A stretch of DNA of 64,000 bases, taken from assembly GCA_023678885.1 (NCBI GenBank), contig CM043012.1, positions 18,264,036 through 18,328,035 of the forward strand, written 5' to 3'. The stretch is from Pogostemon cablin (lineage: Eukaryota > Streptophyta > Magnoliopsida > Lamiales > Lamiaceae). Numbering within the stretch: position 1 is the stretch's first letter; every line of letters begins with the position of its first letter. A model generated the notes under the pieces. The model did not search any database and had not been told where the DNA came from. It was given only the letters and a program-made list of their open reading frames with translations. Made by a program: the position numbers and the translations under genes. Shown piece after piece: positions 45,011-57,700 of this stretch.

Positions 45011-45290
45011 AGATTCTCTTGTGAGACGGGTTTTTTAAGACGGTTGTGAGACGGGTTGACTCATTATTAAAGTATGTTTATCACATAAGTAAAATATATT
45101 TCTTTGTAGTTAAAGTATATCAATAATGAATCATATTATAACATTCTAATCATACTTTAATTCATCATTCATCATACTTTACAAAAACATACTTTAACAA
45201 ACACTAAATATACTTTATTTATATAATAGACGTACTTTAACACGTCTTACAAAATAGTCTCATATAAGTAGCGTCTCACAATAGACTTTT
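45011..45290. mobile_element. MITE of the GTGAGACGG family
   Basis: Left attctcttgtgagacgggtt; right tctcacaatagactttttc is its inverted relative. The inner arms share attattaaagtatgtttatc-like text. Confidence 0.7.
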
Positions 45291-45410
45291 TCATAATTAT
45301 ATTACTAGTTAGATTATAGGAGGAATGCACTAATGCTAGCTAATAATTTAGGTGCATTTATTTGATAGGTTTACTTATTTTTTTATACTCCCCCGTTTTT
45401 AAGTCTTGTA

Positions 45411-45670
45411 GACCAATTCTCCTATAAGACGGATTATTCTTTAGATAGATGTGAAATGAGTCGATCTATTACTAAAATATATACTTATTGTATAAATAAA
45501 GTACGTTTTATGATTATTAACACATGTTTTCTAAAATATGCTTGATTATGTATTAAATTATAATTTTAATGTATTATAATATTATTTATTATTAACATAC
45601 TATAAATACAGATAAACATATTTTAATGATGGGTCGACCCGTCTCATAAATAACCCGTCTCATAAGAAAG
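45411..45670. mobile_element. MITE of the same GAGACGG family, opposite orientation
   Basis: The right end, reverse complemented, reads tcttatgagacgggttattt, then cccatcattaaaatatgttt. This matches the left arm of the element at 45011. Confidence 0.65.
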
Positions 45671-45769
45671 TGCTTTAAGTTGTATTATTACTGTAGAGAT
45701 TAAAATTAAGAAAAATTACCCTTCTTTTATTTTTACTAATTTTTATTGAGTCTACTATGAAACTGTGTT

Positions 45770-46010
45770 ACATAATATTGCTTTTATAATTTTTTAAATA
45801 GTTATCACATTTTATTAAAATTATTACTCCATCATTTTTTTGTTAAAATTATTATCACTTTTTATTTATATTACGAATTAATAATTAAATAATCAATTTC
45901 ACCATTATTATTAATTCAAATATCATTATTTATTAAAAGTTATCACTTTTTATTTGTCTTACAACTCACAAGAATTTTGATGAGAGGCAATCTCATACAA
46001 TTCTTTACTA
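45770..46010. repeat. fragment related to the 43630-44991 element, inverted
   Basis: Contains gttatcactttttatttgtc and ttatcacattttatt, the reverse complement of the minisatellite words at 44 kb. It ends in a ggcaatctcatacaattctt terminus-like sequence. Confidence 0.5.
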
Positions 46011-47109
46011 ATATAGTCCCAACTAGCTTTTCACTTTTTCCACATTAATACGTCTCAATACACTCTTCACCACTTAAAAGTATAGTACTCCTCCATCCTC
46101 GGCAAAGGTAGCCATTTACTTTTGTACGTAGAATAAAGAGTATTATTATTTTATGTGTATTGGATTATGAAGTATAAAAAATGTTATGCGGGTTAGATTG
46201 AAGTAATAAATTTGTAATTAAAATACTATTATTATTATTATTTTGGTGTTAAAGTTGGATTAACGAAAACTATGTGTAAAATTTAATATATGAAGAATAC
46301 GCATTGAATTGTACTTTTCTTTATTGTCATTAATAAACAAAATAATAGTACCATGTCTCTGATAATGAAAAAATCACCACTAATAGACTATATCATCAAT
46401 ATTATCGAACATCATAAGATTTTAAAAATACGCGTACTTATAAAATCAAGTTCATTAGTATGGTATATTTCTCTTGAACGTATATTAATTTACTAATAAA
46501 AGTTATACTTATGTGACATCTTCATTTTACCTTTTCTATTAATATTATTATTATAATTTTATATTTATATTATAAATTGTTTAATGAATTAATTCATTTG
46601 ACATTTCTTTCATATCTTTAAATTTTATAATATTTGGATGCAAAAATAAAATAATTATTAAGTTGAGAAGTTATATATAATTGGTGACCAGTTTTTAGTC
46701 TCCAAGTCATAAATTAGCTTCACCAGTTTACTAACAAACAACACCTAAAATGAACGCTCTCATTTTACTCTATCCATTTAATGGTCATAAATGATCGATA
46801 ATATAAGAATAAACCATATAATATATATCAACAACAACTCGCAATTGTCCACCTACTTTAAGCCACAATCCATTTAAATTAGTTATTTGACGTCTTAATC
46901 AAGTCATATATAATCTTAATTACGATACTAATCTCTACCTCGTCGATTTAAATAATCATAAGAGGTGAGTGACGAATCACAGCTAGTTAACTACATGATG
47001 ATTTATGGAGAAAAATAAATAAATAAATTAATAACTCAATCCATTCCAGGAATAATCCCGGTAGCACACCGAATCATTTTGCATCATTTTTTACATCATT
47101 TTTATGACA
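46011..47109. other. AT-rich repeats, no gene
   Basis: 46080-46170 is a single Stowaway-like arm (gtactcctccatcctcggca, then tattattattttatgtgtat). The rest shows nothing coding. Confidence 0.45.
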
Positions 47110-47376
47110 TACTACCTCCGTCCCAGGAAAGATGACACATTTTCCATTTTGGGTTGTCCCACAAAAGTTTGCACATTCCTAAAAAACCAAAAAGTCAAAC
47201 ACAATCATCCTTCTCCATACGCTTTATTTACAAAAAAATCACTCATACCTAACACACATAACATAATTTATCATTTATTTATTACAAAAAAAATATCACA
47301 ATACCCCTAAAAGTCACCAATTTATTAATCTCCGTGTTAGGAAAGAGGTGCAATCTTTCCTGGGACGGAGGGAGTA
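47110..47376. mobile_element. Stowaway-like MITE, 267 bp
   Basis: Left TACTACCTCCGTCCCAGGAA; right ttcctgggacggagggagta. The ends are near-perfect inverted repeats of about 25 bp. Confidence 0.9.
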
Positions 47377-49520
47377 TATGTTATATGATTGACACATAAG
47401 AGAAGAAAAAAAATCCATCTATTGTCCTTACGATTTAAGTTTTCTTTTTTAGGATATAATTTTCACGAGCGAGGCTCAGGTGCCCCCTGGGGACACCATG
47501 TCTTTTTGCAATTTCCGTGGTCCTTTGCAATTTAAACCCCTAGCAATACATAAGTTTAAATAGAATATGGAGGGGTAGGGTTGTGTTCACATGGGGGACA
47601 CGGCGTATCCCCACGGGCGCAGTAGCTTTTGCCAATTCTCACACTCTCCTATGTGTTATCCATATAATGATATTTCACAAGAGATAATATATCAAAATGT
47701 CACGATAATTTGAATCACCCTGGTAGCATCACAAATAATATGGACTCCTAGTTTCCAAGCATATTCATAAATCAAATAAATTCTAGAGTCCAGTTGGGTT
47801 GATACACTCGAATGATCAAAATAGTTAAATTATTAGTACTCCATTATTAGTCAATTATTAGGACATTATTATTCCTCTTCGTCCCGAAATGACTTACATG
47901 TAGTTTTTAAAAAAATAATTTTTGGTGTAATAATGTAAGAAAATGTATGGATTTCTATAATTTAATTGAAGTAGTTGATTTTGAGTAAATTGTTTGTAAA
48001 TTTTTTATTGACATTTTTAGTATTATTGTAGTATTGAAAGGGTATTTATATTGTTTGTTGTTTTTATTTTTGGGGTGCAATTCATTTTGAGAGAAACTAA
48101 GAAAGGAAAGTGTTCAAGTCTTTTTTAAACGGACTAATAAAGGAAAGTATTAATCTTCACTATTGGAATAAATAAAATACTTCCTTAATCCATCCCAAAC
48201 ATATCATTTGTTTTTTGTTTTTAAATTAGTATTATTATTAATGTGTAGTGAATAAATATTAGTAGTGAATGGTTAATCATATATTTGGGATTATTTTGTC
48301 AAAAAGGAAAAAATTAGTACCTTAGGATTGGACATTCAAAATAGTAAAATGAGGATTTAGGTTGGTTGTTAAAAAAATTTTAAAAATAAAAATAAAAATA
48401 AAAAGCGTAGCTATACCTAATTTTAAGATTTAAACATAAAAAACGTAATAGCCTACACCTAATTTTAAGATTTAAACTTTAGAGTGCACAGTTAAATTAT
48501 AGGATGATGACACAAACTAATCCTACGGTGTAATATTTTGTGTTTGAGAGAAAATATATGGTGCACCACATCCAATGCAATTTAGTGTGTTATATCTATC
48601 ATTATGAGGGTGTTTGATAGGAGAAATTTTGAAAAATATAAAAATAAATAAATAAATAACCCTTCATCCCGTTGATGTTTGCTTTTTGCACGCAGATCAA
48701 AAGATATAATATTTTAATGTATAGTGAAGTGAACGAAATAAAATTTAATGTAATAAAGTGGGTTGTGTATGTGCCCAACTTGACAAAAAAAAAATGTAAA
48801 CCTTAATTTTTGACAGTCCAACTTCAAAATATAAATATTTTTTAAACTTGATGAAAAAGGAAATGAAAGCCTTTTTTAAATTTATAAAAATTACTAATTA
48901 TTTAGAGTTATCTCTTGTGTCCAAGTGTATAAAGTATGTAAAAGTATAAAAATTTTGTTCTAAAGAGTATACACTTTAATTAATAAGGGTACACAGTTTG
49001 TTCTAAAGGGTATACACTTTTATTTATTTATTTTTTATTTTTTTCAGGAAATAAAGGATACACGTCCTTATACTAAAGGATACACAATTTAATACTAAAG
49101 GGTATTTGAGCGCACGGTGTTCCGGAGGACACAAGTTTTTGCCAATTATTTATATACAATATATAAATATATTTTTTATCAATTAAATCGCATTGATTAT
49201 ACGCTTATTTTTTATAACATTAAATTTGATTCGATATTTTAGATAAATACAATATATATTAAATTTTTATTATTAATTATATAGTGTTTCGTATTTTAAT
49301 TGATAAAAAATAGATATAATCTCTTTATAAAATTCAATTACTTTTTTTCTTTAAAAAAGATAGTTCATATTTTATTTTTAATTGAATAGCACATGGATAA
49401 AATAAAAATTAAAAGCAATGACTAAATAGAGATGCATTACAGAGTTTATGAGTAATAGCTACATCCAGCAGTTTGTTTCATATTCAACCTTAAAAAAGGA
49501 TCTTAAACGCAATGAGCTTT
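47377..49520. other. MITE arms and dispersed repeats, no gene
   Basis: 47870-48360 and 48660-48790 carry ttcgtcccgaaatgactta- and cccgttgatgtttgctttt-type arms of the Stowaway-like families. 48900-49140 is an inverted relative of 21720-21960. No coding signal. Confidence 0.5.
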
Positions 49521-49599
49521 TAAAGTATTGAGTCAATAAATTTGAAGAAATACTAGTATTTCCTTAAATAACAAAAGTCTTGATTTAAATCCAACTAAT

Positions 49600-50795
49600 A
49601 AAATGAGGCTCAGGAATGAAATTGTTAAATGTTCCAACATCCTGGCAAGCCTCTTATTTTCCTCTAGGTCTCCAGCATGTCGTTGCCTGCTTACATCAAC
49701 CTCAAGATAAAATTTCATTTACAAGCAATGAAGAAAATGAATGACATTTTTTTTCATCCTAATATTAAGACCTGCTGTTGCCTCCTCTTGAGCTAAAGAG
49801 TGCTGAAATGCAGCCTCCTCTTCTCTTTTTGCTCTCTCCAAGTAATCCATAGTCTTTCTTCTCCATTTCTTTTTGCTTACTAACACCAACATCCCTCAAG
49901 CTCATTTTTTCCTATTAAAATTACTCTTTCTAAAACTGCTTTCTTCTTACTACGTTTTTCAGCTTCATCCCGGAGAATTCTTTGATTCTGAAACTCAGAA
50001 CCAAGCCTTTTCTGATCAGTTACTTTCTGTATCTTTAGTCTCTTAGCCTCCTCCTCTCGTTCCTTGAAAATAATAATACTCTTTCTCGTTCTTGTTCAAT
50101 AATTGAGTTGCGTGCAAGAAGACACTTGTGCTCCTTGTCAACTACTTCCACTAGATGTGCAAATTTTGAACTTGTCGCCCTTGATTTGCAAAGAGATTCA
50201 GCAAATACAGAGAGCTCATCTCCTAGGCCTTGTGATTCAACACTCTGAATGTGAAAATAATTCAATATATATGCTACAGATCCTTCACTTCCTCAGTTAC
50301 ACACTTCATTACACCGCATGAACAATCAACTTTTTATCCACAAAATTATTCCAGCAAGATTACTAGTTGATGTAGGAGCTTACCAAATCCAACAGAAGAG
50401 ATGACCTGGAAAGCTGAAAAAAATTAAACATAGGCAAGTCAGAAAAATATAATAATAAAGAGAGAACAGAGGTATATATATATTACCATAATTTCCCTGT
50501 TTTCTACTAGTTTGGATTCAACGTCAAAACCAAGTTTATTTTCTTCATAAGGGGGTACTGAGAGTGCAGCTAAGACAAGTGATGACGCAATCAACTGCAA
50601 ATCCTTGTGAGTAAGGTTTTTGTTAAAGCTTTTCTGAATTGAGAATAGCTTAAGCCATGCATAAGCATGATAAAGATGGCTGTTTTACATCCACAATTTC
50701 TCACAAAGCTTGGAATAATAAACCACCATCTTTGGTGTTTTTTTAACCATGCCCATCATGGAATTATGTATATCCTCAATTGAACCAAACCCTTC
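49600..50795 (-). pseudogene. eIF3 subunit a (TIF3A1-like) pseudogene
   Basis: Order on the minus strand: 50487-50795 (IEDIHNSMMGMVKKTPK, then VVYYSKLCEKLWM, a stop codon, then NSHLYHAYAWLKLFSIQKSF, KDLQLIASSLVLAALSVPPY); 50384-50413 (LSRSSLLLDL); 50244 downward (LGDELSVFAESLCKSR, KEHKCLLARNSIIEQE); frameshifted charged-helix text 49780-50060; and near 49640-49700 SRQRHAGDLEENKRLARML. These are consecutive blocks of eIF3a, the scaffold of the eIF3 complex. Splice sites remain, so it is a genomic copy, but about 130 residues are missing between the second and third blocks, and the stop plus shifts preclude function. The flanking gene parts are absent. Confidence 0.85.
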
Positions 50796-50861
50796 CTACA
50801 AAATAAAAAAAAAAACAAGGCACTTAGTTAAAATACATCAAGTTAATGGTAATAATTGTTT

Positions 50862-50883
50862 CCCCCCCCCCCCCCCCCCCCCC
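50862..50883. repeat. poly-C tract (22 C)
   Basis: An uninterrupted run of 22 C followed by nine A, just upstream (minus strand) of the eIF3a pseudogene. Confidence 0.9.
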
Positions 50884-51079
50884 AAAAAAAAAGAACAAGT
50901 CACCTGCCAAATCTCAAGTTCTTTCAGTTTGCGAGAGGATTCCGACTTTCAGTTTGCGAGATGATTCCTGTTGAGAGGTAGACGTTATAATTATATTATG
51001 AATAGATGATAGATAATATTGTGGAGATCATATATATAGAGTATCTTGGGTGCATTAATATTTTTATAACTTTTTATTC

Positions 51080-51083
<4 letters not shown>

Positions 51084-51133
<50 letters not shown>
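51084..51133. repeat. (AT)n microsatellite
   Basis: AT tract with one C interruption at 51111. Confidence 0.95.
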
Positions 51134-51185
51134 GTTATTCTATTTTGTATACGTGTTTCGTAATAATTGTATACGTTTTATACAC

Positions 51186-51748
51186 TGTTATGGGATAAAA
51201 ACTCGGCCCAGTTGATGATATTAAAAAGGCCCAATAAAGCAAGCCCAAGAAACGGGGAAGACGAAGTGAACCCAGGTTTTATTTCTGTTATCCTGGAGAT
51301 AATAAAGTGTGCAATCCCGAGAATAACTACTGGCTAACCCAATGTAATAACCTCAGGCCTCCGAAGGTCCAGTGACGAATGACAGGAGAAAAACAGGGGT
51401 AACAACAAGGATATGATATAGTGGTCCCCAATTGTTTGTTAGGCAGAGATTCCATATTGGCCAATGAGGTGCAAGAACATCAAAAAGGCATCAAATCTGT
51501 TATAGGATGATTCTAGAATAGGACACTTGTCATCATTGATTGGGGAGAATAATCTAGAATGAAGGGAGGAATCAATTCCCATATAGGGAGAGGTAGAGAA
51601 AAATGATATAACACACAATCTATGAAAAATACAAGAATGAGCAAGGAAAACCTATCTTTTCAATAATCTATTTTTTTCTTTGATCCATCACATCTCACAT
51701 CTTTGTTGGGTTACGTTGGAGTTATTGTGACGAAAACTGACTACAACA
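51186..51748 (+). mobile_element. left LTR of a Tat-lineage Ty3/gypsy element
   Basis: 563 bp from TGTTATGGGATAAAAACTC to ...GACTACAACA. It is followed at once by a primer-binding site (ttggcgccgtttgtggcaa). It aligns end to end with 63025-63581 with about 35 differences by my eye count, including a 7-bp indel near the right end. Confidence 0.95.
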
Positions 51749-51767
51749 TTGGCGCCGTTTGTGGCAA
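51749..51767 (+). other. primer-binding site of the Tat-lineage element
   Basis: ttggcgccgtttgtggcaa is a slightly decayed version of the ttggcgccgtctgtgggaa found intact after the right LTR. The TGGCGCCG start is complementary to a tRNA 3' end with CCA. Confidence 0.85.
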
Positions 51768-51808
51768 TTTGTTTTCAAGTTTTGCACCTGATTTTGTTTT
51801 GTAGCAAA

Positions 51809-53600
51809 GATGATGGACGGAGATGAATCCTTTTATTGTCCAGGCGGAACCCGTCGGCAGAGATGCGTGGTTCGAAGCTCTGGAAGTGTGCATGTCCAGA
51901 TCCCGAATATACCACCGGCGCAACATGCAGTAGATCCAACGACGTGCACACCTCACACGGTAGTGAAAATACCCATCTTGGGCAATCCATAAAAAATCCA
52001 AAAATTTCAAGAAAAGCTACAGTCGATGTTCAAGAAATTTGCCGTTCATTCAGTTCCTCCTACGAGGTTGAACTTTGAAAAAGTACAGCAAGCTCCAGTC
52101 AAAAATCTACGTGACAACCTCAACTGGAGAAGAGAAGTTCCGGCGAAAGATCCACGTGAAGATCTTAATAGACGCAGGGAAGTCCCAGTAGAAGACCTTC
52201 GAGAGAATATCGACCGGAGAAAGGAAATGTCGGAGCAAAGGAGAGCAGATCCCCCACCTAATGATGCCCGACGGGTCATAAATGAGGTCTGGACTCGACA
52301 AAATCCACCAGAGCAAAGTGTAAACAATTCATCCTGAGGAAGAGTGCACGATCGCCTAGGACCAAATGGGTCGAGACACCAGCCTTATGCTGAAGGGTCT
52401 GGTGAAACGCCACATGGGCGAGTATATGGGGAAGCTTCTAAGAAAAGGAAGTCAGTACCATCAAGAAGAATGCACAGTTCCCCACTTTCCATCATGCCGC
52501 AGGACGAACCACGAGTTCCCCCGCTGTAAATCCAAGGGATAGAGTCACGGAGCACGGGAATATTTTCCTAGTTAATCGTTTACTCAAAAGGGTGAAAGAT
52601 CTCTAGAAAAAGCAACGGCTGGGAGAAGATGGACGTTCTCAGGCGGATCTGGATAAAACCCCATTTACTGAGAAAATCCATTCGGCGCCTAGGCATATGA
52701 AGATTAAGGTACCCAACGAAGCCTTATTCAATTGTGAGTCAGATCCATATCAACATGTCAATACATACCTACTATGGATGGGGGCTCAAGGAAGTTCGGA
52801 GGTGACTCGGTGTCGCATGTTTCCTTTAACTTTGGGAAACAAAGCTAATGATTGGTTCTCTACACTGCCACCAAATTCGATCGGAAGTTGGGACGATCTG
52901 GTGAGTGCCCTCATCACTAAATATTCCTAACTGGGAATAGTAAAGGAACCAAAGCACAAATTGACAAGTATTAAGCAGGGAGCCAATGAATCGATTCGTG
53001 TTTTTCTAAAAAGGTTCAATGATCAGGGAGCCAAAGGGGAATCCATGGGTGATGAAGCCTATTTGGCCACCGCCATGGGTACACTGCACCCTGAGTCTGC
53101 ATTGTGGAAAGCAGTACAACTCAAACCACTAGCCACCTATGACGCATTCCTAGCTTTGGCGAATGAATATAGTCAATCAGAGGAAACCCTAGCTTTGGCA
53201 AAGAAAGTTGAAGAGCAAAATAAGAAAAAGCCTGTAAGTCAAGTAAGCAAGGAATATAAAACCCCAGCAAACTTTAGGCCATTCACGAATACAAAGGAAC
53301 CACCCAATGTCCAAGTCCTGCAGAAGGAAACAAGATGCTCGGTTGAGGAGATTTTCTATCAAGTGAGGAATCGACAGATTCTGAGAGAACCTCGCCAGAT
53401 TTGGGCACTCCCGGGACAGTTAGATTCCAGGAGATTTTGCCAATATCATCAATATGCAGGACATAACACCGATCAGTGCTGAGATCTGATATATGAACTA
53501 TGGAGGCTATATAAAAGTGGAAAACTAAAGGGGATATTGGCACCAGCCGCACATTGCCCTAGAGGAGTAGGAAATCACCTCCAGAATCAGGGTAGACAAC
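51809..53600 (+). pseudogene. gag of the Tat-lineage element
   Basis: Begins MMDGDESFYC at 51810. A stop at about 51991 separates a 5' leader part from the main body. Three 15-residue repeats follow (52101-52235), then the retrotransposon-gag domain (52697-53180; PYQHVNTYLLWMG, KANDWFSTLPPNSIGSWDDL, then a stop, and LTSIKQGANESIRVFLKRFN). Near 53440-53480 there is a CX2HX4-HX4C knuckle (CQYHQYAGHNTDQC) followed by a stop. At least four stops or shifts break the frame, so it cannot make full Gag. Confidence 0.88.
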
Positions 53601-53879
53601 AGGAGATACCACAAGAAAGATAAATTTACCGCCACCACCACCAGGGTTACCACCCCCAAGAGCGGCTCAAATACAAATACTCGGGATAATCCACCAGGGG
53701 AGATCCATATGATGGAGATCCAATAGGAGGAAAAATATATTAGCACATCTCAGGTACTGACGAGATTGTCAAGGAAAAAGAGAAAGGCAGAACTGCGAGA
53801 ATTGGATCAATAAGAACCGAGGGTGTATTCTCTGTATCCAGTTGAGGGACCAGACATCACTTTTTCTGAAGCGGATTTC

Positions 53880-54250
53880 TACGGGGTAAAAAACATCATA
53901 CGAATCCCCTAGTAATATCAACAAATATCTCAAGGATAAAAGTTTATAGATGCTTAGTGGATACAGGGGCATACGAAAATATCATTTTCAACTCAATTTT
54001 TAACAAATTGGGGGTGACAGACACCATACAGTACGTCCATGTCGTGATGAATTCCGTGGATTCGACAATGCCGTAACCAAACCAATGGAGGAGGTAGATG
54101 TAATGGTTCAATTTCAAAGTTCCGATGGAAAATTTCAAGTCTCGTACTCCATCAATTTTAAGGTAGTGGATCAGGTCTCATCCTATAATTGCATATTATG
54201 AAGACCATTCATCCACACTTTTGGTGATGTCCCATCTACACTTTATCAGT
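53880..54250 (+). pseudogene. aspartic protease of the Tat-lineage element
   Basis: Around the active site the plus strand reads CLVDTGAYENIIF, with the catalytic Asp codon at 53960-53962, so the active-site triplet is retained. Flanking frames carry stops and a shift near 54050. Confidence 0.75.
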
Positions 54251-54306
54251 GTCTAAAGTTTCAAACCTTAGATGGACGGATAACCACCTTAATTGGAGAT
54301 CAAAAG

Positions 54307-55320
54307 ATGGCTCGGGAATGTTCATTTATAGTGAAGATGGAGGGTTTGAACTGCTATGATCCTAGTTTTGAGATGCTCACTTTTGAAGATATGATGGATA
54401 TTGAACCAAATTATAAAGAGAGTAAGGAGAAGCATCCTCGAGAAAGGAAAATGGTGAAAAAGATTCCATCAAACAAAGATATTTCTCAATTGATGAAGGA
54501 TCCAATAGTTCATGAGTTGGATCCCCGAGTTACATTGCCAGAAATCTCCTCGGTAGGGGAAGAAACTGTCGAAATTCAAGTTGATCAAGAAAATCCTGAG
54601 ATTAAAGTAAGGATGGGAGTGACACTACAAGGGGAATACAAGGAGGAGATGATGGTCTTACTTAAAGAAAATTCGGATGTGTTCGTGTGGGATCCGACTA
54701 CTAAGCCAGGAGTAGATCCCAGACATGCGTGCCATTATTTGAATATAGATCCACAAGCTCAACCTTTTTACCAGAAGAAAATGAAGTTTAGTCTCGAGAA
54801 AGATGCTGCTTTGGAAGTAGAAGTTACACGACTATTGGCGGGAAAACTCATTCGAGAGGTAGAATATCTAAAAAGGGTACAAAACCCAGTGTTGATCAAG
54901 AAGGTGACATCAAATACATGGAGACTTTGTGTGGACTTTACAGATCTTAATAAGCAATGCCCAAAGGACAGTTATCCCTTACCAGCTATTGACAGGCTGG
55001 TTAATTCTACCGCGGGACATGAAATTATGAGCTTTATGGATGCCTTTTCTGGATATCATCAGATCCCCATGCTCCCAGACGACCAAGACGATACTGCCTT
55101 TTTCGAAGGTATGGGAATATATTGTTGGTGTAACATGCCTTTTGGGTTAAAAAATGCAGGAGCCACGTACTAGAGGCTGGTAAATAAAATGTTTAGGGAT
55201 GTCATTAGAAAGTTTGTGGAGGTATATGTTGACGATACCCTGGTAAAGAGTTTAAAAAAGGATGATCACTTTGAACATTTGGCCAAAGTATTTTCAATTT
55301 TTAGGGATATGGCTTGACGC
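54307..55320 (+). pseudogene. reverse transcriptase of the Tat-lineage element
   Basis: The frame from 54307 runs through the RT fingers and palm: LIREVEYLKRVQNPVLIKK, WRLCVDFTDLNKQCPKDSYP, IMSFMDAFSGYHQIPM and CNMPFGLKNAGATY. A TAG at 55171-55173 then breaks it. The same frame resumes RLVNKMF and reaches the catalytic YVDD at 55225-55236. Only this one stop separates the two halves. After 55310 the frame shifts into decayed thumb/connection sequence. Confidence 0.93.
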
Positions 55321-55379
55321 TGAATCCCAAGAAGTGTACCTTTGTGGTATCCTCGGGAAAGTTCCTGGGATACATTGTC

Positions 55380-56440
55380 AGTCGAAGAGGAATAAAGATG
55401 AACCCAACCAAGGTAAAGATAATATTGGATATGCAGCCCCCGAAACATGAGAAAGAAGTCTAGAACCTGACAGAGAGAGCTTTGAGCCAGTTTATATCCA
55501 AAACATCGGATGAGTGCAAGCCCTTCTTTGATATCTTAAGAAAAAAGAAAAAGTTTGAATGGACAGTGGAAAGTCAGAAAGCCTTTGACAAGATCAAGGA
55601 AGAATTATCTAATCCCAAGATCTTATCAAAGCCCCATCGCCGGGGGAAAAGCTGCAGTTATACATCGGAGCCTTTGGAACCACGGCGAGTGCAGTTTTAG
55701 TTAAAACAGAAGGCAAAGAATGTACCCCAGTATATTACATCAGCCAGGGTTAAGAGAGGCCGAGTTTCGCTACCCGGTGTTGGAAAAGATGACATTGGAA
55801 TTGGTCATGAGCTCGATAAAACTGAGACCTTATTTCTTGGAACATACAATTGAAGTATTAACAGCATTACCTCTACGTCAAGTATTGCAAAGGCCAGATG
55901 CGGCTAGAAGGCTTTTAAAATGGTCAGTGGAATTAGGGCAGTATGACATCATATACACCCCAAGACCCACCATAAAAGCGCAGGCTTTAGCAGATTTTGT
56001 GGTGGAGTTAACCTTACATGTCCCTTCAGAGAGTAAGGTAGAAGAACCATGGAAACTATATGTGGATGGCTCTGCCACAGCTTTAGCCTCGGGTGCCGGG
56101 ATTGTACTGGAAAGTCCATCATGGGAAAAGTTCTCATCAGCTATAAAGTTTGGATTCAAAGCTACAAATAATGAAGCAGAATATGAGGCCCTGTTAAATG
56201 GTTTAAGAATGGCAATGTCATTGGGAGTGAAAGCCTTGATAGTCTTCAGCGATTCTCAATTAGTGGTGAACCAAATCAAAGGAGACTTTTCTACAAAGAT
56301 TGTCAAATGGAAAAGTACATAGATTTAGTTGTGGAGGCAATGAAAAGATTTGGACAGATTTTCATCAAATATATTGGGAGAGAAAGAAATTAAGAAGCAG
56401 ATGCATTAGCCCGGTTAGCAACGACTGTAAATACGGAGGA
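55380..56440 (+). pseudogene. RT connection and RNase H of the Tat-lineage element
   Basis: LSQFISKTSDECKPFFDILR and FEWTVESQKAFDKIKEELSN are the connection domain. 55720-56322 then holds RNase H with LYVDGSATALASGAGIVLES, NEAEYEALLNGLRMA and IVFSDSQLVVNQIKGDF, so the D, E and D catalytic positions are present. It ends in a TAG at 56320. Frame changes near 55440, 55690 and 56310 show it is dead. Confidence 0.9.
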
Positions 56441-56441
56441 G

Positions 56442-57700
56442 TTGAATAATATCAACATCACTCGACAAGATAAGCCCAACAATAACATGGTCTTAATCGT
56501 GGAAGAGGAAGCCAGGGATAATTGGATGACTCAAATAATTGAATTCCTAAACTCGGGAGAACAACCAGGGGATACCATTAAAGCAAGGCAGTTGAGATTA
56601 AGGGCTGCGAGATATACCATGTTAGAGGGAATCCTGTATAAAAGGGGCTATACGGCACCGCTACTGAAGTGTTTGGCTCCTGAAGAAGCTGAGTATGTCC
56701 TAAGGGAAATTCATGAGGGTATTTGTGGTAATCATACCGGGAGACGTGCTTTGGCACACAAGGTTATGAGATAGGGATATTTTTGGCCGACGTTAAAAAA
56801 TAAAGCTATGCAATATGCCAGGGCTTGTAAAAACTGTTAAAGGTTTTCTCCTATAGTTCGGTCTCCTCCAGAAGAGTTACTATCAGTCTTTAGCCCCTGG
56901 CCATTCGCTAAATGGGGAGTGGATATCATAGGTCCACTACCAATGGGAAAGGGTAGAGTAAAATTTGTTGTGGTAGCAGTGGATTATTTTACCAAATGGG
57001 CAGAAGCAGAACCTTTGGCTACTATTAATGAAGCAAAGATGCCATAGTGACAGACAACGGGAAGCAATTCGACAATGCTAAAATCAGAAAGTTTTGTGAA
57101 AACTTAAAGATCAAGAAACTATACTTTATCCCTTACCACCCGCAATCCAATGGGCAGGTTGAAGCAGTGAACAAGATCATAAAGCACACACTTAAAGCCA
57201 GGTTGGAAGGGCTTGATGGGAGTTGGCCGTAGATGTTACCCGGGGTGTTATGAGCTTATAGAACCACATCGAGGAATGCAGCGGGAAAAAACCTCTTTCT
57301 TCATGGCATATGGGGCAGAAGCAATTATCCCAATAGAAATTAGAGAACCTACCTTCTGAGTTTCTCACTATTTGGAAGAAGGGAATCAAGAGGCTTTAAA
57401 GCTAGAGTTGGATTTATTGGAGGAGAAGAGATTGGCAGCAAATATTCATAACCAGGTGTTAAAGAGAAGGTCAGAAAAAGATTACAATTTAAAAGTGAAG
57501 CTAATGGAGTTCAAGCAGGGAGATTTAGTTCTGCTAAGGATACTACAAACAGCCCCAGGGACATTTGGGAGAGAATGGGAAGGCCCTTCCACAATTGCTA
57601 GAAGATTGAAAGATGGAGCATATAGGTTGATCAATAAGAAACAAAAGGAGGTGCTATATCCCTGGAATGCGCAACATCTGAAGAAGTTTTACCAGTAAGT
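56442..57700 (+). pseudogene. integrase of the Tat-lineage element
   Basis: Contains an HHCC zinc-binding region (REIHEGICGNHTGRRALAHK ... ARACKNC) and a DDE core: KWGVDIIGPLP, then IVTDNGKQFDNAKIRKF, then YHPQSNGQVEAVNKIIK. The C-terminal domain follows (MEFKQGDLVLLRILQTAPG, EWEGPSTIARRLKDGAYRL). Stops occur after KVMR and KNC, a shift lies near 57040, and more stops fall near 57235-57360. The pol order PR-RT-RH-INT identifies Ty3/gypsy. Confidence 0.92.
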
